DNA of 64,000 bases from contig JARRMW010000005.1 of assembly GCA_037385685.1 (NCBI GenBank), positions 1-64,000 on the forward strand, given 5' to 3'. This DNA is from Sva-25 sp037385685. Its GTDB lineage: Bacteria > Pseudomonadota > Gammaproteobacteria > Chromatiales > Chromatiaceae. Positions 26,127 through 33,812 of the stretch are shown here, piece after piece. Positions within the stretch are counted from its first letter, which is position 1. Every line of letters begins with the position of its first letter. A program made the translations under genes and the position numbers. The notes beneath the pieces are model-generated. The model did not search any database, was not told the origin of the DNA, and was given only the letters and a program-made list of their open reading frames with translations.

Positions 26127-26312
26127 TCATTTTTTAGTCGAACAGGTGTTGATACCGAAAGGCAGATAGGCCGGACACCAGCCGATTAACGCCGTGAAGA
26201 TTGGCACGATGCCGATGGCACCCCACCAGCTCTGGTAGTAGTAGCCAATGGCGATGATCACCAGGCCGAGAATGAGACGGATCGCACGATCCGCAGAACC
26301 GACATTTTTCAT
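26127..26312 (-). CDS. DUF2892 (YgaP-type transmembrane domain) small membrane protein
   Basis: Sixty-one residues: MKNVGSADRAIRLILGLVII, then a second hydrophobic segment and the family ending GWCPAYLPFGINTC. This two-helix domain occurs alone or fused to rhodanese (as in E. coli YgaP) and is common in sulfur-handling bacteria. The two cysteines (in GWCP and NTC) are conserved family positions. GGGAG lies 7 nt before the ATG. Function of the stand-alone form is unknown. Confidence 0.9.
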   Translation of the reverse strand: MKNVGSADRAIRLILGLVIIAIGYYYQSWWGAIGIVPIFTALIGWCPAYLPFGINTCSTKK

Positions 26313-26401
26313 CTTTGATCTCCCGATTATGTCTCTGTGTGAAGAAGATAGCCCGGATCCCGGCGAGACTCTGTGACAGCGCTCACACGCTTTCAGGCAT
26401 G

Positions 26402-26428
26402 AAAAAACCGGCGACTGCCGGTTTTTTC
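26402..26428 (-). terminator. Rho-independent terminator of dsbC
   Basis: Symmetric hairpin: A6, CCGGC, loop gact, GCCGG, T6. It lies 14 nt after the dsbC stop on the minus strand and reads in both directions. Confidence 0.88.
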
Positions 26429-26441
26429 AGAGGTTCGACGG

Positions 26442-27170
26442 TCAGCCCTGTTTGCTCTTTCTGATCAGCTGCTTGAGCTTGTCTGCCGGGATATAGCCCG
26501 GGAGCAGTTCACCGTTCTCGAGCATGATGGCCGGCGTACCAGTGACACCCACCTCACGGCCCAGCGTGTAATGAGCCTGTACCGGGTTGTCGCAGGTCTG
26601 CGGGTCGACCGGGGAACCGTTCTTGGCCATCGTCAGGGAGCCTTTGCGGTCATCCGAGCACCAGACCGAGACCGCCTTGGCATAACTCGGGCTGCCGATA
26701 CCGGCGCGCGGGAAGAAGAGATAACGCACGCGAATACCGGCATCGTTGTACTGATCCATTTCGTTGTGCAGCTTGACGCAGTAGGGGCAGTCGATGTCGG
26801 TGAAGACGGTGATGGTGTCCTCCAGGTCATCCTTGCCGAAGATGATCGTCTGGTCGTCTGTCACACCGGCCATGAGTTCGTTGCGCAGGGCGCTGCGGCT
26901 CGCCTCGGTAACATCGGTGACACCATTCTCGATGTTGTAGATGCTGCCCTGGATCAGATGCTTGCCGTCGTCCGTGGCGTAAATGACGTCCGAACCAACA
27001 ATCACTTCGACGATACCGGAAATCGGTGTTGGTTTAATCGACTTGATCTCGAGTTGTCCAAGCACAGAGGTGATACGCTTTTTGAGTTCGTCGTCTGAGA
27101 GTGACTCAGCCGGTGCTGCCGCACTGAATAGCAGTAAACAGGCGGCCAGTGCCGCCATGAATATTTTCAT
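26442..27170 (-). CDS. dsbC: Periplasmic disulfide isomerase DsbC
   Basis: V-shaped dimeric isomerase that reshuffles wrong disulfide bonds in the periplasm. The N-terminus is a signal peptide (KIFMAALAACLLLFSAAAPAES). A dimerisation domain follows (about 25-85), then a thioredoxin-like domain with the catalytic FTDIDCPYCVKLH (CxxC) and the cis-proline GVTGTPAI. At 242 residues the length is usual. I chose the ATG at 27170, with GGAAA 5-6 nt upstream and directly at the signal peptide; in-frame starts at 27182 and 27248 would add residues before it. It follows xerD by 93 nt. Confidence 0.93.
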   Translation of the reverse strand: MKIFMAALAACLLLFSAAAPAESLSDDELKKRITSVLGQLEIKSIKPTPISGIVEVIVGSDVIYATDDGKHLIQGSIYNIENGVTDVTEASRSALRNELMAGVTDDQTIIFGKDDLEDTITVFTDIDCPYCVKLHNEMDQYNDAGIRVRYLFFPRAGIGSPSYAKAVSVWCSDDRKGSLTMAKNGSPVDPQTCDNPVQAHYTLGREVGVTGTPAIMLENGELLPGYIPADKLKQLIRKSKQG

Positions 27171-27263
27171 CTTGATTTCCATCCTGACTGTACCGGGCAG
27201 AGTAATGACCCGGTTGAAAAACCTGAAGAAGGCGTGATTATGGCACAAATCGCGAACGGGGCT

Positions 27264-28157
27264 CTACGCCCTCGGGTGATGCTTTCGATAGAGCCCCTCG
27301 AGGCGTTCGCGCGCAACGTGGGTGTAGATCTGGGTCGTCGAGAGGTCGCTGTGGCCGAGCAGCATCTGAACGACACGCAGGTCGGCACCATGATTGACCA
27401 GATGCGTCGCGAAGGCGTGCCGCAGGGTATGCGGGGAGAGGTGTCCCCGGATGTCGGCAGTGGCTGCATGATGCTTGATGCGATACCAGAAAGCCTGCCG
27501 GGTCATGCCCTTTCCACGGCGTGTCGGAAAGAGCGCTTCGCAGGCCTGTCCTCTGAGCAGCTCGTCACGCGCTCCCCCGACGAAGCGCTGCAGCCAGTCG
27601 GCTGCTTCCTCGCCAAGCGGTACGAGTCGCTCCTTGCCTCCCTTGCCCGTGACGCGCACGACACCCTGGTTGAGACTGATCTGGTCTGGACGAAGGGTGA
27701 CGAGTTCGGAGACCCGCAGGCCGGTAGCATAAAGCAGTTCAAACATTGTTCGGTCGCGGAAGCCTTCCGGTGTTGAGAGATCCGGTGCATCGAGAAGGCG
27801 CTCGACCTCGTCCTCGGTCAGGGACTTGGGCAATGGCCTCCCCTGTTTCGGCATCTCGATCTGCGCGGAGGGATCCTCGCTGCTCATGCCCTCGCGCACG
27901 AGCCACTGGTAAAACTGTCGCAGGGAGGAGAGCAGCCGCGCCGTGGAACGTGCGCTGCGCCCCTGCATGCCGAGTTCCGCGAGATAACCGAGCAGATCCT
28001 CCCGATGCGCCTGTCGCAACGAGCGACCGGTCTTCTCATGCAGCCATGTGTCTGTTTTGACAAGATCCGACTGGTAAGCAGCCAGTGTGTTGCGGCTCAG
28101 CCCTCGCTCCATCCAGAGCGCATCGGCGAATTGCTCGATGAGCGCCAGGTCACTCAT
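27264..28157 (-). CDS. xerD: Tyrosine recombinase XerD
   Basis: With XerC resolves chromosome dimers at dif under FtsK control. The N-terminal SAM-like DNA-binding domain contains ERGLSRNTLAAYQSDL. The catalytic domain holds LLYATGLRVSELV (first Arg), the Lys in GKGGKERLVPLG, HTLRHAFATHL (HxLR), the second His in LLGHSDLSTTQIYTH and the Tyr nucleophile in that last segment. At 297 residues it equals the usual XerD length. The start at 28157 (MSDLALIEQF) overlaps the ogt stop by 4 nt. Followed by dsbC, the order xerD-dsbC matches E. coli. Confidence 0.95.
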   Translation of the reverse strand: MSDLALIEQFADALWMERGLSRNTLAAYQSDLVKTDTWLHEKTGRSLRQAHREDLLGYLAELGMQGRSARSTARLLSSLRQFYQWLVREGMSSEDPSAQIEMPKQGRPLPKSLTEDEVERLLDAPDLSTPEGFRDRTMFELLYATGLRVSELVTLRPDQISLNQGVVRVTGKGGKERLVPLGEEAADWLQRFVGGARDELLRGQACEALFPTRRGKGMTRQAFWYRIKHHAATADIRGHLSPHTLRHAFATHLVNHGADLRVVQMLLGHSDLSTTQIYTHVARERLEGLYRKHHPRA

Positions 28158-28624
28158 GCAGGATAACCCTCGTGACGCAGCAGCCAGGCCTTCATGCGCG
28201 GCCAGTCCCCGTCGACTTCTCCCGAAAAGCCACCCGTACCCGACGCGGCGACGACCCTGTGGCACGGAGTCAACAGCGGGCAGGGATTGGCGCGACACGC
28301 CTGCCCCACGGCGCGCGGACCGCTGTGGAGTCGCCTGGCGATATCGCCATAGGTCAGTGCTTGACCCGGCCTGATGGAGCGCAGCTGCTTCCAGACCCGT
28401 TTCTGGAATGGCGTCCCCTTCTCATGCAGGGAGATCCCGTCGGGCCATTCTCCCGATTGAAAGTAGTCTTTCAGCGCCTTTGCGGCATCTGCAGCAACTC
28501 CCTCGCGCGGTATATGCTCGCGCCTTGCCTCGATGTTCAGGCGGATTCCGGTGATGGAGTCACCCTCGGCGACAATGCCGATGTAGCCGATGGGGCTCTT
28601 GATAATGGCGTCGAATTGTCTCAT
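28154..28624 (-). CDS. ogt: Methylated-DNA-[protein]-cysteine S-methyltransferase
   Basis: Suicide repair protein that moves the methyl group of O6-methylguanine onto its own cysteine. The C-terminal active site PCHRV has the acceptor Cys at about residue 121, and the upstream helix-turn-helix part shows TPFQKRVWKQLRSI and the arginine-finger GPRAVGQA. At 156 residues it is the Ogt-like form without an AdaA domain. It lies 48 nt after the antiporter and overlaps xerD by 4 nt. Confidence 0.93.
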   Translation of the reverse strand: MRQFDAIIKSPIGYIGIVAEGDSITGIRLNIEARREHIPREGVAADAAKALKDYFQSGEWPDGISLHEKGTPFQKRVWKQLRSIRPGQALTYGDIARRLHSGPRAVGQACRANPCPLLTPCHRVVAASGTGGFSGEVDGDWPRMKAWLLRHEGYPA

Positions 28625-28672
28625 GTGTGCTTCCGGCCGGTCTCATCAGGGATGGTTGCAGAAAGCACCGGC

Positions 28673-29860
28673 TCAATCCAGTCGCAACTCGTCCTTCAGC
28701 GCGATCGGAGTAGGCAGTTTCTGCACGATCCACCAGGAAGAGGCGATAAAGGTGAAGAGGGTTGCAAACTGGATCAGGTAACCGGCGTGCTGGCTGATCA
28801 CCCCTGCCTGCATGGCAACCACGGAGATCAGCAGCGAGAATTCGCTCATCTGGCCAAGCCGCACGCCGATATTCGCCGACCGCTTCTCCGACTCGCCGAT
28901 CCGCCGCAACAGCCAGCGGAAGACCGGCGGCTTGCCGAGCATGGTCACGACGGCCAGAACGAGCGCCGGCATGATCACGGGAAGCGCCATGTCGAGCTCG
29001 ACCTTGGCCCCAAGGGAGAAGAAAAAGAGCACGAGAAAGAAATCCCTGAGCGGTTTCAGGCTCTCCGACACGAAAAGCGCCACTGGCCCTGTTGCGAGCG
29101 AGACACCGGCGATGAAGGCGCCAATTTCCGCCGACAGGCCGGCCCATTGCGCAAGTTCCACCATCCCGAGGCACCAGCCGATGGCAGCGAGGAAAATGAA
29201 CTCCTGGATGCGGTCGAATCTGCGGATCAGCGGAACGAGAACATAACGCGTGAAAAGCCAGGCGAAGAGCACGAGCAGCGGCAGCTTGAGCACCAGCAGC
29301 AGGGGCTCCCAGACACCGATGCCACCACCGGCACCGCCCTTGATGACAACAAGTAGCAGGATCGCCAGAAGATCCTGCAACAGCAGGATGCTGATGATCA
29401 CCTCACCCGTGCGTCTGTGGTGCAACACCGACGTCGGCAGAAGCTTCAGCCCGATGATCGTGCTCGAGAAGGTCGTGACGGCACCGATTAACAGCGCCTC
29501 GACGAGGCTGAAACCAAAGAGCAGCGAAACCAGGAAACCCCCGAGGGCAAACAACAGGGAGCTCAGGATGGTCACGAGCACGGTTTTTCGCACCATGCGC
29601 AGCAATTCGTCGGGATTGAGATTCAGGCCGAGCAGGAAGAGCAGGAAAATGATGCCGATGTGCGATATCTGCTCAATGACCTGGGGCTGGTCGATCAGAC
29701 CGAGCACCGACGGACCGAGCAGCACGCCAAGCACGACATAGGCGATCAGCAGCGACTGGCGCGCAAAGAGTGCCAGCGTGGCCATAATGGCCGCGCCCGT
29801 AAAGATCAGGAAAAATGTAAAGACGAGTGGATCGTTGCCCATACCGGTGCCGGAGGTCAT
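28673..29860 (-). CDS. Monovalent cation:proton antiporter, CPA2 (KefB/NhaP-like) family
   Basis: Integral inner-membrane exchanger of about 12-13 helices with no cytosolic TrkA-N domain, so it is the short CPA2 form. Typical segments are LGVLLGPSVLGLI, HIGIIFLLFLLGL, TTFSSTIIGLKLL, LLLQDLLAILLL (the D-containing ion-site helix) and SAEIGAFIAGVSLA. At 395 residues it is near complete for the membrane domain. Ion specificity (K+, Na+) cannot be told from sequence. An alternative ATG exists six codons in. It is divergent from dksA and lies upstream of ogt. Confidence 0.88.
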   Translation of the reverse strand: MTSGTGMGNDPLVFTFFLIFTGAAIMATLALFARQSLLIAYVVLGVLLGPSVLGLIDQPQVIEQISHIGIIFLLFLLGLNLNPDELLRMVRKTVLVTILSSLLFALGGFLVSLLFGFSLVEALLIGAVTTFSSTIIGLKLLPTSVLHHRRTGEVIISILLLQDLLAILLLVVIKGGAGGGIGVWEPLLLVLKLPLLVLFAWLFTRYVLVPLIRRFDRIQEFIFLAAIGWCLGMVELAQWAGLSAEIGAFIAGVSLATGPVALFVSESLKPLRDFFLVLFFFSLGAKVELDMALPVIMPALVLAVVTMLGKPPVFRWLLRRIGESEKRSANIGVRLGQMSEFSLLISVVAMQAGVISQHAGYLIQFATLFTFIASSWWIVQKLPTPIALKDELRLD

Positions 29861-29925
29861 TTTTCACCCATCTTAAAGAAAATTGATCTCCGGCACCCGA
29901 ATTACCTGATTTATCGGGCGGATGC

Positions 29926-29954
29926 TTGTCGGCCATCAAGCTTTCTGATATAGA
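29926..29954 (+). promoter_or_regulatory. Promoter of dksA
   Basis: -35 TTGTCG (29926-29931), spacer 17, -10 TATAGA (29949-29954). The bases after the -10 (TAGCGCC) are GC-rich, as in promoters inhibited by DksA and ppGpp, which fits the known autoregulation of dksA in E. coli. The ribosome binding site GAGGAG lies 7 nt before the ATG at 29994. Confidence 0.7.
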
Positions 29955-29993
29955 TAGCGCCCCTGTTCAGGAGCAATTCAGAGGAGCGGCTTG

Positions 29994-30608
29994 ATGGCTG
30001 CAAAGAAAAAGAGTGCGGCGAAGAAGAAAGTGGTAGCCAAAAAGAAGGTTGCCGCGAGTAAAAAGGCCGTTGCCAAGAAGAAGGTCACAGCAAAGAAAAA
30101 GGTTGTTGCCAAGAAAAAAGTCGCCGCGAAAAAGAAAGTCGCAAGAAAGACAGTCGCGCGCAAGAAAACAGCACCAGTCGCCGGCAGCCAGTCGCTGCTG
30201 AGCCACTTCGGTGTCGAGCCTTACAAGGAAAAGCGCGGCGAAGAGTACATGAACGCGAAGCAGGAAGAACACTTCCGCACAATCCTGAACGCCTGGAAAA
30301 AGGAGCTCATGGAGGAGGTTGACCGTACCGTTCACCACATGCAGGATGAGGCCGCCAATTTTCCGGACCCCAATGATCGGGCCACGCAGGAATCGGAGTT
30401 CAGCCTGGAACTGCGTACCCGCGACCGCGAGCGCAAGCTCATCAAGAAAATAAACTCGACTATCGACCGTCTGGATGCACACGATTACGGCTGGTGCGAC
30501 TCCTGTGGTATCGAGATCGGCATCAGGCGGCTCGAGGCACGTCCGACGGCCGACCTCTGCATCGACTGCAAGACCCTTGAGGAAATCAAGGAAAAGCAGA
30601 TGGCATGA
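29994..30608 (+). CDS. dksA: RNA polymerase-binding transcription factor DksA with lysine-rich N-terminal tail
   Basis: Binds the RNA polymerase secondary channel and with ppGpp mediates the stringent response. The core (about residues 62-204) matches E. coli DksA: GEEYMNAKQEEHF, NFPDPNDRA at the coiled-coil tip with the DxxDxA acidic residues, and the C4 zinc finger (CDSCG and CIDC). Ahead of it lies a tail of about 60 residues of repeated AKKK units, histone H1-like, encoded by a tandemly repetitive A/G-rich stretch. The ATG at 29994 has GAGGAG 7 nt upstream. At 204 residues it exceeds the E. coli 151. It is followed by gluQ, the conserved neighbour. Confidence 0.95.
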   Translation: MAAKKKSAAKKKVVAKKKVAASKKAVAKKKVTAKKKVVAKKKVAAKKKVARKTVARKKTAPVAGSQSLLSHFGVEPYKEKRGEEYMNAKQEEHFRTILNAWKKELMEEVDRTVHHMQDEAANFPDPNDRATQESEFSLELRTRDRERKLIKKINSTIDRLDAHDYGWCDSCGIEIGIRRLEARPTADLCIDCKTLEEIKEKQMA

Positions 30609-30614
30609 TTGCCT

Positions 30615-30640
30615 GTGCCGGAGACAGCGTTCTCCGGCAC
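30615..30640 (+). terminator. Hairpin between dksA and gluQ
   Basis: Nine-base stem GTGCCGGAG / CTCCGGCAC with an 8-nt loop, 6 nt after the dksA stop. No U-run follows, so it may pause or stabilise the transcript rather than end it. Confidence 0.4.
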
Positions 30641-30653
30641 TCTCCTCTCCGCC

Positions 30654-31517
30654 ATGATCTACCGCGGACGTTTCGCTCCATCGCCGACCGGCCTGCTTCA
30701 TTTCGGCTCACTCGTCAGCGCCGTCGCCAGTTACCTTGACGCACGTCACCATGACGGCCTCTGGTTCGTCCGCATCGAGGACGTCGACAAGCCACGTGAA
30801 AAGCCGGGCTCGGCGAACAGCATACTCTCGGCGCTCGAAGCCTTCGGCATGCAGTGGGACGGAAAGGTGCTCTACCAGTCAGGGCGTCACGACGCCTACA
30901 CAGACGCCATCGACCGGCTTCTGCACGAAGGCAGGGCCTTTCACTGCAGCTGCAGCAGGAAGCGGCTCGCAGAAGAGTCCAGCCCGGGCGAACAGGGCCT
31001 GATCTATCCGGGCACCTGTCGCGACGGCCATGACACCTCAGCGACGCAGTTGTCTGTTCGGCTGCTGACCGACAACACAACCGTGCATTTCGACGACAGG
31101 ATACTTGGCCCCAGGACCCAGGAGATCGAGCGCGAGGTCGGCGATTTCGTGATTCGTCGTGCCGACGGTTTCCATGCCTACCAGTTGGCGGTTGTCGTCG
31201 ATGATGCCTTCCAGCAGATCACGCATATCGTGCGCGGTGAAGACCTGCTCTTTTCAACGGCACGTCAGATCCGCCTGCAGCATGCTCTGGGCTACCCGAC
31301 ACCCTCTTATGCGCATCACCCGCTCGTCAGGGACGGCAGTGGCCACAAGCTCGGCAAGAGCACCTCGGCATGGCCTGTGGAAACAGAGGATCCGCTCGGG
31401 ACACTCGGACGGGTCCTGGCTTTTCTGAAACAGGAGCCCGTGGAAGCCGATACAATTGACGGTTTCTGGCGACAGGCTGTCGCCGGATGGAAGATCGAGG
31501 CACTGCGGCATGCGTGA
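30654..31517 (+). CDS. gluQ: Glutamyl-Q tRNA(Asp) synthetase
   Basis: Glutamyl-tRNA-synthetase paralogue lacking the anticodon-binding domain. It attaches glutamate to queuosine-34 of tRNA(Asp). The N-terminus is FAPSPTGLLHFGSLVSA (HIGH-type), a zinc site CSCSRKRL with YPGTCR follows, and the KMSKS-like HKLGKSTSA is near the C-terminus. At 287 residues it is the usual length. The ATG at 30654 (MIYRGRFAPSP) is preferred over an in-frame start at 30609 that adds fifteen unrelated residues. It sits 45 nt after dksA, as in E. coli, and overlaps the globin gene by 8 nt. The window also encodes tRNA-Asp. Confidence 0.95.
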   Translation: MIYRGRFAPSPTGLLHFGSLVSAVASYLDARHHDGLWFVRIEDVDKPREKPGSANSILSALEAFGMQWDGKVLYQSGRHDAYTDAIDRLLHEGRAFHCSCSRKRLAEESSPGEQGLIYPGTCRDGHDTSATQLSVRLLTDNTTVHFDDRILGPRTQEIEREVGDFVIRRADGFHAYQLAVVVDDAFQQITHIVRGEDLLFSTARQIRLQHALGYPTPSYAHHPLVRDGSGHKLGKSTSAWPVETEDPLGTLGRVLAFLKQEPVEADTIDGFWRQAVAGWKIEALRHA

Positions 31518-31953
31518 CAAACCTGCAACCCCCTACGAACTGATCGGCGGCGAGGAGAAAGTGCGGGAACTCGTCAACCGTTTCTATGACCAGATGGATA
31601 CGCTCGACGAGGTGAAAACCATCCGCAATCTGCATGCAAAGTCGCTGCGCGTCTCGCGCGAGAAGCTCTTCCTGTTCCTGTCGGGCTGGCTCGGGGGACC
31701 GGATCTCTATGTGCAGAAATACGGACACCCGATGCTGCGCCGCCGCCACCTCCCCTTTTCGATCGGCAAGGAGGAACGCGACCAGTGGATGCACTGCATG
31801 ATCAGGGCCATGGAAGAGATGCAGTTGGATCCCGCGCTGCGTAATCACCTCGAGCAGGCATTCCTGAAAACCGCCGACCACATGCGCAACAGGCCGGAAC
31901 AGGACGACGAGGGTGGTCTGAGAATCTTTCCGGGCCCGGCGCCGAAAGGCTGA
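31510..31953 (+). CDS. Group II truncated hemoglobin
   Basis: Small 2-on-2 globin thought to bind O2 or NO and to help against nitrosative or oxidative stress. The 147 residues show the trHb2 marks: GGEEKVRELVNRFYDQMD, FLSGWLGGPDLY, KYGHPMLRRRHLPFSI (proximal His) and RDQWMHCM with the TrpG8. The ATG at 31510 lies inside the last codons of gluQ, 8 nt overlap, so it is likely translated from the dksA-gluQ message. Convergent with pabB. Confidence 0.93.
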   Translation: MRDKPATPYELIGGEEKVRELVNRFYDQMDTLDEVKTIRNLHAKSLRVSREKLFLFLSGWLGGPDLYVQKYGHPMLRRRHLPFSIGKEERDQWMHCMIRAMEEMQLDPALRNHLEQAFLKTADHMRNRPEQDDEGGLRIFPGPAPKG

Positions 31954-31965
31954 TCCCCCTTCCTT

Positions 31966-33342
31966 TCAGTCAACCGGACTGAAATAGCGCCGGAATGCCC
32001 GCGCCTTGTCGAGGCACTCCTGGTACTCCTCGTCGGGATCCGAGTCGGCGACGATCCCGCCGCCAACCCAGTAATGCGCCCTGTCACCGCGGCGCACCAG
32101 CGTGCGTATCACGATGCTGGTATCCATGTCGCCATTGAAGCCGATATAGCCGATGGCCCCGCAGTAGATTCCGCGCCGCGCAGGTTCGAGTTCCTCGATG
32201 ATCTCCATCGCGCGGATCTTGGGCGCACCCGTGATCGACCCCCCCGGAAAGCAGGCACGGAGCAGGCTCAAGGCATCCTCGCCGTTGCGCAGCCGGCCGC
32301 TCACGGTACTCACCATGTGGTGCACGGTCGGGAAGCTCTCGACCTTGAAGAGATCACGCACGTCGATCGAGCCCGGCGCGCAGACACGTCCGAGGTCGTT
32401 GCGCAAGAGGTCAACGATCATGAGGTTCTCGGCGCGATCCTTGAGACTCTGCGACAGCTCGTGCTGCAGGTGCAGATCCTTGTCAGGATCTTCGCTGCGC
32501 GGACGGGTGCCCTTGATCGGTTCGGTCGTGACATGCCTTCCCTCGAGTTTCAGGAAACGTTCCGGTGAAAAGCTCAGGATCTCGAGCTTATCGAACCGCA
32601 GGAAGGCGCCAAAGGGCACCGGATTCAGCGCATGCATCTCACGGTACGCCTGCCAGCCATCACCCTCAACATATGCATCAAATCGTTGCGTATAGTTGAC
32701 CTGGTAGCAGTCACCGTCACGAATCCATGCCTGGATACGCGCGAACTGACGGCGATACTCATCCCGGTCGATGCCGGCCTCGAAGCCGCCCGGAGCGCGG
32801 AGCGGCTCTGCCGCCGGATGCACGGGCAATTGATTCAGGCGCTGGAGCAACTCATGCCAGATCGCAGCGGTCTGTGACACCCTGCCATGCGCGACGAGCC
32901 ACGCCTGCCGTTTCTCGTGATCGACGACCACAACCCAGTCGTAGATACCGATCATCATCTCCGGCAGCCCGTCGATGTCTTGTGCGAGCTCAGGCAGTTT
33001 CTCGATACGGCGTCCGAGGTCGTAGCCGAAATACCCGATTGCGCCGCCCTCGAAGGCCAGCGGCGTGAAATGACCGGCCGGCTCACCGAGTGCCTCGCGA
33101 ACGAGCCAGAAAGGATCCTCGCGCGATTCCGAGACTTTTCCGTCCTCGAGGATCCGGGTGGTGTCATCCCGTGTGACGAGCTTCTTGCAGGGAGCAGCAG
33201 CGATGATGTCGCTCCTGCCGTTCAGGCGCTCGCCGCTGTCGAGAAAGACCGGCCAGTCGAGATCTTTCAGCGCATCGAAATAACGGCTACTTTCCTCGAC
33301 ATAGGGCAATGCCTCGAACCTCGGGAAAGGGGAGGCTCTCAT
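31966..33342 (-). CDS. pabB: Aminodeoxychorismate synthase component I
   Basis: Aminates chorismate to 4-amino-4-deoxychorismate with PabA for folate synthesis. The chorismate-binding enzyme core (about residues 195-450) shows DCYQVNYTQRF, EPIKGTRPR, ENLMIVDLLRNDLGRVC, the FPGGSITGAPKIRAMEII motif and YCGAIGYIGFNG. The start at 33342 is favoured because its ATG overlaps the pgpA stop (ATGA); a further in-frame ATG at 33372 lies within pgpA. At 458 residues the length is normal. Last gene of the hemE-ribBX-ribH-nusB-thiL-pgpA-pabB series. Confidence 0.93.
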   Translation of the reverse strand: MRASPFPRFEALPYVEESSRYFDALKDLDWPVFLDSGERLNGRSDIIAAAPCKKLVTRDDTTRILEDGKVSESREDPFWLVREALGEPAGHFTPLAFEGGAIGYFGYDLGRRIEKLPELAQDIDGLPEMMIGIYDWVVVVDHEKRQAWLVAHGRVSQTAAIWHELLQRLNQLPVHPAAEPLRAPGGFEAGIDRDEYRRQFARIQAWIRDGDCYQVNYTQRFDAYVEGDGWQAYREMHALNPVPFGAFLRFDKLEILSFSPERFLKLEGRHVTTEPIKGTRPRSEDPDKDLHLQHELSQSLKDRAENLMIVDLLRNDLGRVCAPGSIDVRDLFKVESFPTVHHMVSTVSGRLRNGEDALSLLRACFPGGSITGAPKIRAMEIIEELEPARRGIYCGAIGYIGFNGDMDTSIVIRTLVRRGDRAHYWVGGGIVADSDPDEEYQECLDKARAFRRYFSPVD

Positions 33343-33812
33343 GCCAGCCAGAGAATCAGCAGGTGCTGGCATCCAAGGGCAAAGAATCCGGCAATGAGGT
33401 CGTCGACCATGATGCCGAAACCACCCTTGACGCGGCGGTCAAACCAGCGGATAGGCCAGGGCTTGAGAATATCGAAAAGGCGGAAGAGCAGAAATCCGCT
33501 GAGGATCCACTGCCACTCAAAGGGAACGGCGATCATGGTGACGAGAAAGCCGACGATTTCGTCCCAGACGATGCCGCTGTGATCATGCACCCCGAGATCG
33601 CGGCTGCAGCGCTCGCAGACAACAACACCCGCGAGGAACATCAGGGCCGTTAGAAGCAGATAGACCGGTAGAGAAACAGGGCTGAAGAGCATGAAAAACG
33701 GGATGCCGACGAGGGTCCCGAAGGTGCCCGGAGCAACAGGTGCGAGACCGCTGCCGAAACCGAACGCCAGCAGATGCGACGGTTTTTTGAGATCGAGGCC
33801 GTCAGTCTTCAT
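33339..33812 (-). CDS. pgpA: Phosphatidylglycerophosphatase A
   Basis: Membrane phosphatase that turns phosphatidylglycerophosphate into phosphatidylglycerol. The 157 residues have the family signature GFGSGLAPVAPGTFGTL near the N-terminus, several membrane helices, HDHSGIVWDEIVGF and FRLFDILKPWPI with VKGGFGIMVDDLIAG. The start at 33812 (MKTDGLDLKKP) overlaps thiL by 11 nt; a longer frame to 33866 lies wholly inside thiL and is unlikely. Overlaps pabB by 4 nt. Same order (thiL-pgpA) as E. coli. Confidence 0.93.
   Translation of the reverse strand: MKTDGLDLKKPSHLLAFGFGSGLAPVAPGTFGTLVGIPFFMLFSPVSLPVYLLLTALMFLAGVVVCERCSRDLGVHDHSGIVWDEIVGFLVTMIAVPFEWQWILSGFLLFRLFDILKPWPIRWFDRRVKGGFGIMVDDLIAGFFALGCQHLLILWLA

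Noticed and set aside
25953..26189. Small plus-strand open frame after rrtA
   Set aside because: It overlaps the rrtA stop by 4 nt but runs through the terminator hairpin and into DUF2892 antisense; no domain is seen.
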